Source of the DNA: Montanilutibacter psychrotolerans
GTDB lineage: Bacteria; Pseudomonadota; Gammaproteobacteria; Xanthomonadales; Xanthomonadaceae
Length of the DNA: 64,000 nucleotides
NCBI RefSeq assembly: GCF_003719825.1
Contig: NZ_RIBS01000002.1
Span: forward strand, 434,001-498,000
Direction: 5' to 3'
Shown in pieces: positions 8,529 to 19,080 of the stretch. Made by a program: the position numbers and the translations under genes. Under the pieces are notes generated by a model. It saw only the letters and a list, made by a program, of their open reading frames with translations. It did not search any database and was not told where the DNA came from. Numbering within the stretch: position 1 is the first letter of the stretch; each line of letters begins with the position of its first letter.

Positions 8529-11500
8529 GGCAGCAGGCCCCCTGCGGTTGGCGACGCTCCCTTCTGGGCGTGGGGCGCTATCAGGATCTCGACGCGGCGG
8601 TCGGCTGCGAGGCAGGCGATGTTCTCGGGGGTAAGGGCATCGGTGCAGCCTTTGGAGACCGGCCTGTCAGCTCCCCGCGCCGTGATTCGCACGCGGTCCT
8701 GCTCGACGCCCAGCTCGATGAGGATGGCCCTGACCGTTTCCGCGCGGCGTTCGGACAAACGCTGGTTGTAGTCGCTGGTGCCGAATTTGTCGGCGTGGCC
8801 GACGGTGAGCAAGAGCAGGCTCGGCGCCGCCTGCTCCCGCCACTGGGCGGCGACGCGGGCCAGTTCGTCCATCGTTCCAGGCACCAGATCTTCGCGGCCG
8901 TAGCCATCGAAGTTGAAATGGGCCACGCCTGCCAGCTCGGATGCCTTCAACACCGCCGATGGCGAAGCGGGCAACGTCACCGGGGCGGGCGGGGGAGAAG
9001 GCTCACGCGAAGCCGATGGCACAGCCGCCGGCGGCGTGGCCGGCCGCGCGCGTGCGGCGCCGAACAGGCCCTCGTCGAACTTGTACCGCAGACGGACGTA
9101 GGCTCCCTGGTCGAGGTAGTCCTCGCCCGCCAGATCGGGATCGTCCAGTCCAATGAAGTTGTAACCCGCCGACAGCCACAGATTGGTCATGAGCCGGTAG
9201 CCGGCTTCCACGCCGAATGACCACTGGCGTGCGCCACCCTTGCCGTACAGGAAGGCGGTTTGCAGGCCCACATCCCAGCGTTCGCCCAGGTCATAGATCG
9301 CCCGTCCAGAGACCAGCTGCGCCCAGTAGGTGCTGCGCACGTCGTCCATGCCAAGGACCGAGTACTTGGCGGCGTAGCGGCCGCTGATCTGCAGCCGCGG
9401 GTCCGGCTGGACGTTCACGTGTGCGGACAGAATGTGGGAGGCGGTTTCCTCGTCGGTCAGTCCATTGAGGCGCTCGAGCTTGTACTCGTAGCGCGCCAGC
9501 GCGTTCCACATGTCCTGGTCGACCGGGCGGTAGGCGATGCCAACCTGCTGGCGCACCAGGAACCGGTCGGTGCCGTCGTCCCGCTTGGCATCCGTGCTGC
9601 TCACCGCCAGGCGCGAAAGCAGTGTCCAGTCCGGATCGATCTTCCACGCAACGCCCGCGGTTCCCAGCAGCGAGTCGGCGTCGTCGCCGAACCGCATCTC
9701 GAGGCCGCCGCTGGCCTTGAGCCAGTCGAGCGCTGTGTACTCGACTGCGCTGGTGACAGCCGTTGACTCGACGCCTGCTTCGCCGCCCAGGGCCTGGGTG
9801 TGCTCCACGCCGAGTTGCAGGCGCAATCCGTTGCCGATCCGGAAAGCGTTGCGCAGACCGAAAGCCGCCTGGGCCGAGCTGCCGTCGAAGGAATCGCGCA
9901 GCCGATACTCGCTGTAGGCACGACCACTCTTCGAGTAGGTGCTTTCGATGCCGAAGATGCCGACGTTGTTGTGTTGGTCGTCATTGAGTCCGTACGGCCC
10001 GGTGAGGCTGGAAATGAACTCGTACCGGCCGTAGACGCGTAGCTTGTCGTTGATCCGGTAGTCGCCACCGGCCGCGACGACCTGGCGATCGGAATCGTCG
10101 AGCGCCTGCTCGGCCTCAAGGAACACGCGCGCCTGGGGAGCAAAGGGGAGTCGCGCGGTCAGGCGCCCACGCAGCGTGAGCAGATCGTTCTCCGACGCCC
10201 CATTTGGGTGATTCGACGATGCAGAAGGGGACGACACGGTTCCGTAGTCGAACGATCCGGCAGGCGACGCGGTTTCGCGGCCCGCCCGCACGCCGACCTC
10301 GGCCGTGAGGTTCTGGTTGACCCGGTGCTGGACGGTGACGGCAACGCCGCGGCGGGTGTTCGCATCGTCTTCCCCGTCCGAATAGACCACCTCTCCCTTG
10401 AGCCGCGTGTCCTTGGTAAGGCTGTACTCGACCCGCGCATTGGCCTCGGTGCGCCCCGGAGCGATGGCCGAGGAGGGGTTGTCGAAGTTGCCGTCGACCT
10501 TGGCCACCTGGACCTGCGCCTTGAGCCGTTCGCCCTCGTGGCGCAGTTCCAACCGGGCGCCGAGGCCGTCGCCCTTTTCATCGGTGCGCGTGCCGACGAG
10601 CTCAGCGGCGACCGTCGTCCGCTCTCCGAGCCGGGCGATGCCGGTGGCGGCCACCAGCTTGCGCCGGTTGTCCGGGTCTTCGTCGACCGACGCGGCCATG
10701 CCGAGCTGGACCCTTTCGCCCACCTTTACCTGGGCATCCACGCCGGCCACCCAGAACGCGGGGCCGCCTCCGTCGACCTCGTAGGTAACGCGGATGGACT
10801 GGGGATTGAGGTCGGGGTCGAGCGACGGAACCGGCTGGTTGAACAACAGGCGCTTGGACACCGGCTCGATCGCGTAGTCGGCGAAGCGGGTGAGGGGGGA
10901 GATCGACATGATCAGGTTTGGCTGATTGCGATCACGCACCAGGATCTCGACGCGCTCGCCGTTGGCGAACAGGTCGCCGGCGGCCTTGAGGTAGAACGGT
11001 CCTGACGTGCCGTTGGCGGGGAATTCCTCGATCTGCTGCTTCAGGCGATCACGCGACGCGTAGGACTCCACGCGGACACGGTCGTTTTCGTAGTGATGCT
11101 TGATGCCGGTCAGCGAGCGGTTGACCTGACTGAGCTGGCGAACTTCCGGGCTCGCTGCGGTGGTGAGGTCGCCGTAGAGCAGGAAGGAGCGATCCTTGTC
11201 GATCCGCACGTAGGCGCGGTCGGTGGTCTGGGCGTCGAACACACGCGTCGACGCGTCGCCGTACACGGGGTAGTACTCGTCCGGGCGAATGTCGCGGAAC
11301 AGACGGTCGCGCGAGGTTTTTTCGGAGTCGTAGGCCGCAGTCAGCAGATACTCGCCCTTGATCACGCCCTTGAAGAAGAGGGCGAGACGGGCCGAAGCGC
11401 GGCCCTTGCCGTCGGCGAAGTCCTCCGACCAGTTCTCCAGCTCCGCTTCGAACACATCGCGGCTGCCCAGGCCCTGCGCGCGAGTGCCAAAGTCCACGCG

Positions 11501-14500
11501 GACCTCGGCGATGCCGATGCCAACCATGGGACGAAGTTCGGGCAGGAAGTCGATCTTCGCCTCGCGCTGCACCTCGCCGGCGGCGGCGCGAATGAAGCCG
11601 TCGCCGGGTTCATCCGGCGGCATGAGTTCGAACTCGCCCTGGCCGCCCTCGATGAAAGCCTGCAGGCCCGGTTCGTCCGGATTGAGGTCGTTGGTGATCC
11701 AGCGCCCTGAGCTGGCTTCCAGGGTGACGGCGGTGCGGGCCGTGACCGGGACGCCGGCGGCATCGGCCAGGCGGATACCGAACCTCAAGGGCACGCCGAT
11801 ACGAACACTCGTCGGCGCGTCGATGTCGATTTTTTCGAACTGGTCGGGCGCGATGACGGTGACGGAACGGCGGTCGCGCACGTTGCCAAACGGGTCGACG
11901 GCTTCGAGTTCTAGCAGGTTCCCGCCGGGCTTGAGTTCGATGCCGATGTATTCCCACGCCACCAGGTTGCGCACGGAAAGCGCGGCCTTCTTGCCGACCC
12001 GGCGAACGGAGACCTCCTCGCCGTTGACCTTGAGCCGCAGCTCGACGCCGTCGCTGCCTTTGACACGAACGTTGACCTGGCGAGACGGAAGCGTGTCGCG
12101 ATCTTTCAGTTCCATGAAGGCGAGGGAGTTGTCCACCCCCGCCAGCGCCTGCTCCAGGGGCACTGCTGAAGGAGCGACTGGCCCACCCACTTCAGGTAGC
12201 GCACTCATCGGCGCGACGCGGACCTGTGCGGGTGCCACGGCCTGGAATCCGCTCGACGTGGTGGCCTGCCCGGACTGCGACCGCATTCCGGGTGTTTCGA
12301 TGAGCGGCCGCGGCGCGGGCAGGTTCAGTTGCGGGCTGCCGCTGTCGGTGACCTTGCCACTGGCGGCGAGCGCACGGACGTCGCCGACACGGACCGGTTG
12401 GCCATCGGGTGTCAGGCGAACGCGAGCCCGCACGGCCTCGCCTTCGGCATTCGGGCGGGCTTCGAGTTCCGCATGGCGCCTCTTCACCTCCTCGACTACG
12501 GCAGCGTCGTCGCAACCGGCGATGGCGAAGTTGGCCTTGTGGAGGTTGCCCTTGCGCAGGTCGACGAAGCGGCTGTCAGCTCTGCCTGCCTGACGGTTGT
12601 CGACGAGCTCCAGCTGCGCACCCTCGGGAAGGGTCGTGCCATCGAGCTTCAGCGCATGCGTGATCGGCCGCAGGCCGTACAGGCTCCACTTGCCTTCGGA
12701 ATCGGTGATGGCGCCGGTGCCGTCCTCGATGAACAGTCGCGCGCCCGGTACGCCAAGCTCGCCCGGATCCTGCACCTGGTTCCGGTTGCAGTCGAGGAAC
12801 ACCTTGCCCACGACGAAGGCCTCGTCGGAGAAGACGCCGCCGGTGAGCCGGACACGCCACGACGCCTCGTTGCTCTGCACTGTCCCCGAGTAGGCGCGCG
12901 CGCGATTGATGGCATCGCCCGACGTTGGCGCGCCAACGCCGATTCGCAGGCGGTACTGCACGGTCACCGAGGCGCCAGCGGCCAGCGAATAGTCAGGGTA
13001 GTCGAAGGTCAGCGTGCGTCCTTGGCCGCCCTCGGGATCGGGCGCCTTTGCACCGTCGACGCGCGTGGAACCCGGGACGTAGGCAAACCCCAGTGGCAGT
13101 TCGTCGACGAATCGCAGGCCGACCGTCGGGTTGCCCGAACCGGTGGTGAGCGTCAGCGTGTAGTGGACGAAGTCGCCCAGTTCCGCCAACTGCTTGTCGC
13201 CCACCTTCTGCAGCATCAGGCCGCCACTGCCCGCCGGGTCCAGCGGGAAGTGGTTATGCACCACTTCGCAGATCGCGCCGTTGGCGCCGTCCCGTCCGGC
13301 CTCCAGGCGCAGGTAGTGCGTCGTCGGGTCGTTCCCTTGTGGCGCTGCACTGTTTGGCACGACCGCGCTGCACGTGGTGAAGGTGCCGGGCTCGGCCGGA
13401 ATCAGGGTCGACGGCGCAGCCAGTCCGCTGCCTGCCGGGGGAGCCACTTCCACGCGATAGGTGCAGCGCTCCACGATCGGGGGCGACTTGAAGTAGAACT
13501 GATACTCGCCGGAGGCAGGCGTCACCATCGAGACGCTGCCGTCGGAGTGGTAGGTGTAGAGCCCAGACGTCTCGCCGTAATAGATCTGGTCCGCCGTGAT
13601 GGGTCCTGCCGCGGCACTGGCACAGGACTCGCGGTAGAACCGAACTGTCGCCCCCCGGACCGGCTGGCGAGTCACCGCGTTGTAGACCACGCCTTGCGGG
13701 TCGATCAGCAGCAGCTCGACATCGTCAGCCACCGCCATCACCACCGCGTCCGGACCACCGCCGACGGTGTTGCTGACCAGCGAGGCCGCCCAGGCGCGGT
13801 TGTCGATCTGCACGCGCGTGCCGATGTCGGCAGGCTTGAGCGTGGCTCGCACGCGGATGGTCATGGTTTCGCTGGCGCCCGGCGCAAGCGACCGCGAGCC
13901 GTCCGTGAGCACCAGCGCGATCTGAGTCGGCATGCTCGCGAACGCGTTCGGATCATTGTGCTGCGCACGGTTGCAGGGAGCGCTGCCGGTGAAGCTCGTG
14001 GCGGGCGTCAGCAGGCCGTTCTGCGCGGTGGGGCGCCCGACCATTTGCCAGGTTGCGATCGCGCCATCAGCCTGATCCATCAGGAAGGTGCAATCGAGAT
14101 TGTCGATCAGCCTGACGTTGGGGGCCGCTGCCGTCCCGATGTTGGTGACCGTCAGGCGGTACTCGAACTCCAACTCGCCCGACGCCCCGGTACGCTGCGG
14201 TGGAGTCACCGTTTTCTGAAGCGTCAGCACCGGCAGTGTGGTGGACACCGGTGTCGGAGACGTGTTGTCCGAGGGGTCTCCATTGCCGTCGGGATCCGGA
14301 TCGGTGCCGTTGACCGACGGGTCCGATACCGCGCTCGGCCCAGTGGCGAAGAGCGCGGCCTCGGCCGTGGCGTTGTTGTAGAGCGTGGGCGGGTGCCCCT
14401 GGGTGGCGAACCGCACGGCGAAGACGATGGTGATCTCGCCGCCCGCAGGCAGCGTCGCACCCGACTGGAGCAGCCCGGTCTGGCTGCTTGCACCGGTGAA

Positions 14501-15949
14501 GGCGGCGTTCACGGCCGCGGTGGTGCCGGGCCCCTGCATGTCGGCGATGCGCAGGCTGCCGGCCACGACCGTGTACTGACCGGCGCCCGGCACTTCCTGC
14601 GGCGTATGGACGCCGAAGCGCGTCCCACCGCCCTCGAGAGCGTCGGTCACCTGGACGTTGTAGAGCGTGCCGCCGCCGTAGTTCTTTGCGCGCAATGCGA
14701 ACGTCACCGTGACGGTGCCGTCGGCGAGACCCTTCGCCGAGCGATTGACCATGGGATGGTCCGCGTCCTTCGCGAGCCCGATGCTGGCCGGCGTGGTCTG
14801 GATCACTACCGTATTGGACCGGCCGTCCGTGGGGCCGAGGCCGTCGTCGTAGTCGACGTCGGCAGTATTGAGAATCTGGGCCGGGGCCGTCGCCAGCACC
14901 CTGACGGAGAACGTCATCGCCACCGAAGCATCGTGCACCAGCGAGAAGGGCAGGCCGATGGCGACCTCGATGGCTGCCGCGTCGTCGCCCGCGGTGCGGA
15001 AGCTGTAAGCGGGATCGCCCGGCAGCCGGAACAGGCGCAGCGCGCCCGGCATGGCCGTTCTCAGCGAGCCGGCCACGTACTGCGTGCCTTCCGGGATCGC
15101 GTCGCGAATCAGGACGAGGCTGCGCGCGGACCCGTCCACGCGGATCGTGCTCCCATCGGCCGTGGTTTCCGAGGGCGCTGCGTCCTGGTTGCCGATGTTG
15201 CTGCCGCTAACGGTGTAATCGACCTGGGTCGAACCCGGTACCACGATGCCGGGATGGCTCGCAGACTTGGTGAGCCAGATGACCGCGGCGTTGCGTACCG
15301 TGGTCACGTCGACGTTGTTTGCGAAGCGACCGCTCGCGTTCGCCGTCGCGGTGAGGGTGAAACATGCCTGGCCGCTGGTGACCGAAGTGGGCACGTTGCC
15401 CTCCACGATCAGGCTGGCGATCCTGCCCGGCGAGAGGCTGATGGCCGCCGGCGCCCCCAGGGTGATTGCCGGATCGTCGCGGTCGATGCTGCCGTTGCCG
15501 TTGAGGTCGAGGTGAACCTTCAGGCCGGAGAGTTCGAAGGTGGTGCCCGGGCAGCCGCTGCCGCCAGGCGAAATCGTAAGGGTGTAGGTGGACGCGATGT
15601 TGCCCGTGTTCGTCAGCAGATGGGCAAAGCGTGCGGTGGAGCCGGGCGTCCGTGCGATCGTCTGGTCCTGGGTGAGGAGCAGTGCCTCGACGGCCTGCAC
15701 GCTGGCATGCACCGTGTTGGAACTGGTGGTCTCCTGCTGCGTGTAGCCGGCAGGAACATAGCTGCCCAAGGCCTGGTTGGAGATGGTGGTTCCCGCCGCC
15801 GGTGCGGTGGCTTGCGTGGCCTTGGAGTACGCGAGGCCCAGGCACAGAACACTTGCAAGCCAGGCCACCAGGAAGGCCCGCTTGAACGCCACGAATCGAT
15901 CTTCGCGCGACGCCATCTTCCTGCTACCTGACGGGTCCTGGAATGCCAT
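8525..15949 (-). CDS. Multidomain outer-membrane protein: DUF11 repeats, beta-barrel region, OmpA-like C-terminus (2474 aa)
   Basis: Third gene of the operon. Residues ~20-45 form an export signal, and the mature part begins with a TTISNQALGSYVPAG motif also present in modified form in the 965-aa neighbour. Several DUF11-type beta-sandwich domains follow (about residues 50-350, 386-560, 573-720 and 908-1030), then an SdrB-like unit (FLDCNRNQVQDPGELGVPGA, ~1043) and Ig-like segments. Residues ~1475-2300 have the alternating amphipathic strands and tyrosine turns of a large outer-membrane barrel. The end (~2336-2470) is an OmpA/MotB peptidoglycan-binding domain: FNFDGYGRE, then SERRAETVRAILIELGV and DRRVEI. 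Family knowledge supports anchoring between outer membrane and murein with long external domains. ATG 15949 is used; ATG 15916 is an alternative. The TGA overlaps the next gene's start. Confidence 0.85.
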   Translation of the reverse strand: MAFQDPSGSRKMASREDRFVAFKRAFLVAWLASVLCLGLAYSKATQATAPAAGTTISNQALGSYVPAGYTQQETTSSNTVHASVQAVEALLLTQDQTIARTPGSTARFAHLLTNTGNIASTYTLTISPGGSGCPGTTFELSGLKVHLDLNGNGSIDRDDPAITLGAPAAISLSPGRIASLIVEGNVPTSVTSGQACFTLTATANASGRFANNVDVTTVRNAAVIWLTKSASHPGIVVPGSTQVDYTVSGSNIGNQDAAPSETTADGSTIRVDGSARSLVLIRDAIPEGTQYVAGSLRTAMPGALRLFRLPGDPAYSFRTAGDDAAAIEVAIGLPFSLVHDASVAMTFSVRVLATAPAQILNTADVDYDDGLGPTDGRSNTVVIQTTPASIGLAKDADHPMVNRSAKGLADGTVTVTFALRAKNYGGGTLYNVQVTDALEGGGTRFGVHTPQEVPGAGQYTVVAGSLRIADMQGPGTTAAVNAAFTGASSQTGLLQSGATLPAGGEITIVFAVRFATQGHPPTLYNNATAEAALFATGPSAVSDPSVNGTDPDPDGNGDPSDNTSPTPVSTTLPVLTLQKTVTPPQRTGASGELEFEYRLTVTNIGTAAAPNVRLIDNLDCTFLMDQADGAIATWQMVGRPTAQNGLLTPATSFTGSAPCNRAQHNDPNAFASMPTQIALVLTDGSRSLAPGASETMTIRVRATLKPADIGTRVQIDNRAWAASLVSNTVGGGPDAVVMAVADDVELLLIDPQGVVYNAVTRQPVRGATVRFYRESCASAAAGPITADQIYYGETSGLYTYHSDGSVSMVTPASGEYQFYFKSPPIVERCTYRVEVAPPAGSGLAAPSTLIPAEPGTFTTCSAVVPNSAAPQGNDPTTHYLRLEAGRDGANGAICEVVHNHFPLDPAGSGGLMLQKVGDKQLAELGDFVHYTLTLTTGSGNPTVGLRFVDELPLGFAYVPGSTRVDGAKAPDPEGGQGRTLTFDYPDYSLAAGASVTVQYRLRIGVGAPTSGDAINRARAYSGTVQSNEASWRVRLTGGVFSDEAFVVGKVFLDCNRNQVQDPGELGVPGARLFIEDGTGAITDSEGKWSLYGLRPITHALKLDGTTLPEGAQLELVDNRQAGRADSRFVDLRKGNLHKANFAIAGCDDAAVVEEVKRRHAELEARPNAEGEAVRARVRLTPDGQPVRVGDVRALAASGKVTDSGSPQLNLPAPRPLIETPGMRSQSGQATTSSGFQAVAPAQVRVAPMSALPEVGGPVAPSAVPLEQALAGVDNSLAFMELKDRDTLPSRQVNVRVKGSDGVELRLKVNGEEVSVRRVGKKAALSVRNLVAWEYIGIELKPGGNLLELEAVDPFGNVRDRRSVTVIAPDQFEKIDIDAPTSVRIGVPLRFGIRLADAAGVPVTARTAVTLEASSGRWITNDLNPDEPGLQAFIEGGQGEFELMPPDEPGDGFIRAAAGEVQREAKIDFLPELRPMVGIGIAEVRVDFGTRAQGLGSRDVFEAELENWSEDFADGKGRASARLALFFKGVIKGEYLLTAAYDSEKTSRDRLFRDIRPDEYYPVYGDASTRVFDAQTTDRAYVRIDKDRSFLLYGDLTTAASPEVRQLSQVNRSLTGIKHHYENDRVRVESYASRDRLKQQIEEFPANGTSGPFYLKAAGDLFANGERVEILVRDRNQPNLIMSISPLTRFADYAIEPVSKRLLFNQPVPSLDPDLNPQSIRVTYEVDGGGPAFWVAGVDAQVKVGERVQLGMAASVDEDPDNRRKLVAATGIARLGERTTVAAELVGTRTDEKGDGLGARLELRHEGERLKAQVQVAKVDGNFDNPSSAIAPGRTEANARVEYSLTKDTRLKGEVVYSDGEDDANTRRGVAVTVQHRVNQNLTAEVGVRAGRETASPAGSFDYGTVSSPSASSNHPNGASENDLLTLRGRLTARLPFAPQARVFLEAEQALDDSDRQVVAAGGDYRINDKLRVYGRYEFISSLTGPYGLNDDQHNNVGIFGIESTYSKSGRAYSEYRLRDSFDGSSAQAAFGLRNAFRIGNGLRLQLGVEHTQALGGEAGVESTAVTSAVEYTALDWLKASGGLEMRFGDDADSLLGTAGVAWKIDPDWTLLSRLAVSSTDAKRDDGTDRFLVRQQVGIAYRPVDQDMWNALARYEYKLERLNGLTDEETASHILSAHVNVQPDPRLQISGRYAAKYSVLGMDDVRSTYWAQLVSGRAIYDLGERWDVGLQTAFLYGKGGARQWSFGVEAGYRLMTNLWLSAGYNFIGLDDPDLAGEDYLDQGAYVRLRYKFDEGLFGAARARPATPPAAVPSASREPSPPPAPVTLPASPSAVLKASELAGVAHFNFDGYGREDLVPGTMDELARVAAQWREQAAPSLLLLTVGHADKFGTSDYNQRLSERRAETVRAILIELGVEQDRVRITARGADRPVSKGCTDALTPENIACLAADRRVEILIAPHAQKGASPTAGGLLP

Positions 15950-16027
15950 CGCAGTCGCTCTTCCGAATGCGTCGACCGGTCTTCTTCTCGTGCTGCCGCG
16001 CGAAGGGAAGATCGCGATCGGGGAGGG

Positions 16028-16071
16028 CTCCTGGGCGGGAAGATTGCGTGGGGCAACCGCCCGCCCAGGAG
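16028..16071. terminator. Stem-loop between the 965-aa and 2474-aa genes
   Basis: A perfect 12-bp stem (CTCCTGGGCGGG, 16028-16039, pairing with 16060-16071) encloses a 20-nt loop. It lies in the 139-nt gap of the operon and no T-tract follows on the operon strand. It may be an RNA-processing or attenuating hairpin rather than a full terminator. Confidence 0.55.
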
Positions 16072-16088
16072 GAAAACTCAGCTGCCGG

Positions 16089-18986
16089 TCATAGCGAATC
16101 GACCTGGACGGAGAAGCGCAGCGTTACCGTGCCTCCCGGCGAGAGCGTGCTGGACGCACTGCCGCAACTCACCGCCGCAACTGGCAAACCAGAGGTGGCG
16201 TAGTCGGGGTTGCTGAGCGCGGGAGTGAGTCCGGTCGAGCCACACTGGGCGGCCGGCTGGGTGGCCCCCGCGTAGTTGGTGTAGACCGGCACCGCGTCGT
16301 TGATGGACACGTTGGCAACCGGTGCAGCGCCTTCGTTGGTGGCAATCACCTTGTAGACGATGCAATGGCCCGGCTGTGCTCCCATTGGCGCCGAACTGAC
16401 AGGTTCTTCCGTTCCGTCGCAGTTCGTGTCCAGCGCCTGGGTCTTGAGCAAGCGCACCTGGCCGGTGATCACGGTCGTGGTGTCGGTGGCCGAGACCACG
16501 GGGCACACGTTGCCATCGCCGTCGGTATCGGCGTCGGTGGCCGTGACGGTGATGGTGCTGATGCTGCCCACGGTTGCGCCGCCCGGTGCAAACACCTTGA
16601 TCAGGATCTTGGTCTGCGCGCCACCGGCCAAGGTCGGGAGCGGGGCAGTGATCAGGGTGTCGCCGGCATCGATCTGGCCATCGCCATTGACGTCGACGTA
16701 GGTCACCGCCGTCCATCCCGCCGCCGTATCGGCCGCCGACAGCATCGTCGTCAGGGTGGTCGTGCCGCACTGCTGGTTGCCCGTGTTGGAGAGCGTGTGG
16801 GCGTAGACGATGGAACCGCCCGGCGCCACTTGCCCGGTGTTGTCCGGCACCAGCATCCAGGCCCAGACATCGGGCACGGTGACGTTCACCGCGTCGAGCT
16901 TCGTGTCGACCGGGAAGCCGCCGTTGGACGCCGCAGCCAGGGCCCTCGCCTGGAAGTAGATGTTCTGCGTGGCAATCGTTGCCGTCGCCGGCGGTGTGAC
17001 GCACGCGGCCACCTGCGCCTGGGCACCAGCTGCCACGGCGATGCTGACGATCGTCGGATTACCGCAGACGCCACCGGCTGCGTGGAAAGTCACCGTCCAG
17101 CCGGAGGGCAAGGAGCCCGGGAATGCCGGCGACTGGCTTGCTGCCAGCGAGTAGGTGTTGGCAACGGAGTCGTTGTTGGCGATGAACAGCGTGAAGGTGG
17201 TGCCCGTTCCAGCCGGCGTGGTGTTGGTGGTCGTGGCCATCGGGCTCGGGCCCGGGCCAAGGTCACCGCCGCCGACGGTGCCCGATCCGGTGCCGGCTGC
17301 CGTGTTGGTCAGATCGACCAGCGAACCGACCACCTGGGTCACCTGAACCCAGACGGAGTCGTCGCCGGTCACGGCCGTGCTGGTGTCGCCCACGGAGTCC
17401 GCGGTCATCATGGCCGAGTAGGGGCCCGATCCGACCGTGGCGCTGGCCGGCACGTTGGCGCGGACCACCACAATGCCTTCGACACCTGCGGCGAGCGGAC
17501 CGGTGTCGGAGATACCGTCACCATTGGTGTCCAGCACCGGAGTGACGCCGTCTGCCTTGAACAGGCTGAAAGTCGTCCCGACGGGGAAGTTGCTGGAACC
17601 AAGGGTGATGTTGAACGTATCGGACGCGTTGCCCGTGTTGGCCACGTAGGTGGTGAACGCCACCGAGCCACCCGCAACCACCGTCGGTTCCACGACCAGG
17701 TTGGGGGACGCCATCGATGGGTTGTCCTCGACGTCGTCGACGGCGACCACGCCGCTGGTATCGACCGCCACCACGCCATAGGTGGCCAGGACGTCGAAGG
17801 TTGCGATATTGGTCGTGGCATTCGCGCAGACGAGCGGATCGGAGCAGCTCTCGGGCGAATAGTCGGCTGCATTGTTGGTGTTCGAGTCGTCGACCAATGC
17901 GGTCGAGTTCACCAGGACAACGAAGCTCAGCGTGCCGCTGACGTTGGGAGCCACACCCGCGATGGTCGCGCGCAGCGTGCCGGCCGCGGACTCGTAGGTG
18001 ATGCCTGCCGGGTCGTCGGCGCTGCCAACCGCGTCGCCCAGACCGGTGCCCGGCGCCGAACTCCACACGGCCGATCCCGCGACATAGGTAAAGCCCGTCT
18101 GCAGCGTGTCGGCAACCGACAAGTCGCCCGCCGCGCCACCGGTGTTGCTGTAGCGCAAGGTGTAGACGGTGTAGGTGCAGCCAGGAGTCAGGCCAGAGCC
18201 CCACGTGGTCGAACAGCCGGCAGCCGGCGATGCCCGACCGCTTGTGAGGGCAGTCGGCCAAGCACCACCGCCAGCCGCCGCGACTGCCGGTTGCTGGAGG
18301 CTCTTGGTAACGGAGAATGCCGCCTGGTCCGTCAGATTGACGGTGTCGTCGTTGGTCGCAGTGGCCGTGGGGTAGGTCGCGAGCACGGGCGAGCCCGCGT
18401 TCACGTCCGCCGTGACGGTCGCCACGTTCGTGGGCCAGGTCGCGAGCGTTGCGGTTCCCGGCACGGTGTAGGCGACAACGAACTTGAAGTCGCCGCCATT
18501 GCCGCCCACCGACGTGGTGAAGCCCGCCGTGCACAGCGGCGCACCTGCGCTGGAGCACAGAGGCGTCGTGCTGTCGGGCAGGCCGTCGCCGTTGGCATCG
18601 GCGAAGACTTCGATACGGCTGAACTCGATGCCGTCTGCCGGCTCCGCAACCGACAGATCGAAGCTGTCAGTCCCGTTGCCGGTATTGGTAAGGGTATGCG
18701 CCATGTACACGACGTTGCCAGCCGCCGCGGACTTGGTGTTGTCGGGCGTCAGCGTGAACGCGCCAACCTGCTGCACGATCGTCTCGACCAGGTTGGACGT
18801 GGCGATCTGCGATTGGCCGTTGGGGTCGATGTAGCTTGCCGAGGCCTGGTTGCCGATGCGCGTGTTCGCGGCCGGAACCGCGACTGCGTAGCCGGTGACC
18901 AGCACCGCTGCAATGCCGGCGAATGCCATGCCGACCAGCAGAGGCACCCTCCAGCCTGTAGGCGCTGATAGGAGAGGTGTTTTCAT
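16089..18986 (-). CDS. Secreted DUF11-repeat protein (965 aa)
   Basis: Second gene of the surface operon. An N-terminal signal or anchor (WRVPLLVGMAFAGIAAVLV, residues ~12-31) is followed by NTRIGNQASASYIDPNG, the same opening module as in the downstream 2474-aa protein. The rest is a series of DUF11-like beta-sandwiches with recurring phrases of the type HTLTNTGN, FSVTKSLQQP, RYSNTGG, NTGNASDTFNITLG and KVIATNEGAAPVANVSI. Short EF-hand-like loops (DANGDGLPDS, DTNGDGISD, DVNGDGQIDAGD) suggest calcium-stiffened domains. No barrel or sortase motif is seen. Start ATG 18986 has AGGA 8 nt upstream. Inferred role: a long extracellular stalk or partner of the two giant proteins. Confidence 0.84.
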   Translation of the reverse strand: MKTPLLSAPTGWRVPLLVGMAFAGIAAVLVTGYAVAVPAANTRIGNQASASYIDPNGQSQIATSNLVETIVQQVGAFTLTPDNTKSAAAGNVVYMAHTLTNTGNGTDSFDLSVAEPADGIEFSRIEVFADANGDGLPDSTTPLCSSAGAPLCTAGFTTSVGGNGGDFKFVVAYTVPGTATLATWPTNVATVTADVNAGSPVLATYPTATATNDDTVNLTDQAAFSVTKSLQQPAVAAAGGGAWPTALTSGRASPAAGCSTTWGSGLTPGCTYTVYTLRYSNTGGAAGDLSVADTLQTGFTYVAGSAVWSSAPGTGLGDAVGSADDPAGITYESAAGTLRATIAGVAPNVSGTLSFVVLVNSTALVDDSNTNNAADYSPESCSDPLVCANATTNIATFDVLATYGVVAVDTSGVVAVDDVEDNPSMASPNLVVEPTVVAGGSVAFTTYVANTGNASDTFNITLGSSNFPVGTTFSLFKADGVTPVLDTNGDGISDTGPLAAGVEGIVVVRANVPASATVGSGPYSAMMTADSVGDTSTAVTGDDSVWVQVTQVVGSLVDLTNTAAGTGSGTVGGGDLGPGPSPMATTTNTTPAGTGTTFTLFIANNDSVANTYSLAASQSPAFPGSLPSGWTVTFHAAGGVCGNPTIVSIAVAAGAQAQVAACVTPPATATIATQNIYFQARALAAASNGGFPVDTKLDAVNVTVPDVWAWMLVPDNTGQVAPGGSIVYAHTLSNTGNQQCGTTTLTTMLSAADTAAGWTAVTYVDVNGDGQIDAGDTLITAPLPTLAGGAQTKILIKVFAPGGATVGSISTITVTATDADTDGDGNVCPVVSATDTTTVITGQVRLLKTQALDTNCDGTEEPVSSAPMGAQPGHCIVYKVIATNEGAAPVANVSINDAVPVYTNYAGATQPAAQCGSTGLTPALSNPDYATSGLPVAAVSCGSASSTLSPGGTVTLRFSVQVDSL

Positions 18987-19080
18987 TTCATCCGTCCTCG
19001 CGGTTGATGATCAAGAAGCAAGCTCCGCCCGTGCGAAACAACACGGAACTGAGTCCATTCGGAGACGGGATGAGCTGTGA

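Noticed and set aside
12329-15931. A 1200-codon plus-strand frame opposite the 2474-aa surface gene
   Set aside because: It is an Arg/Gly/Ala-rich shadow produced by the high-GC third positions of the real minus-strand gene; no domain and no ribosome-binding site.
16365-18968. An 867-codon plus-strand frame opposite the 965-aa DUF11 gene
   Set aside because: Shadow: composition is Arg/Gly/Val-rich and no start site or domain is found.
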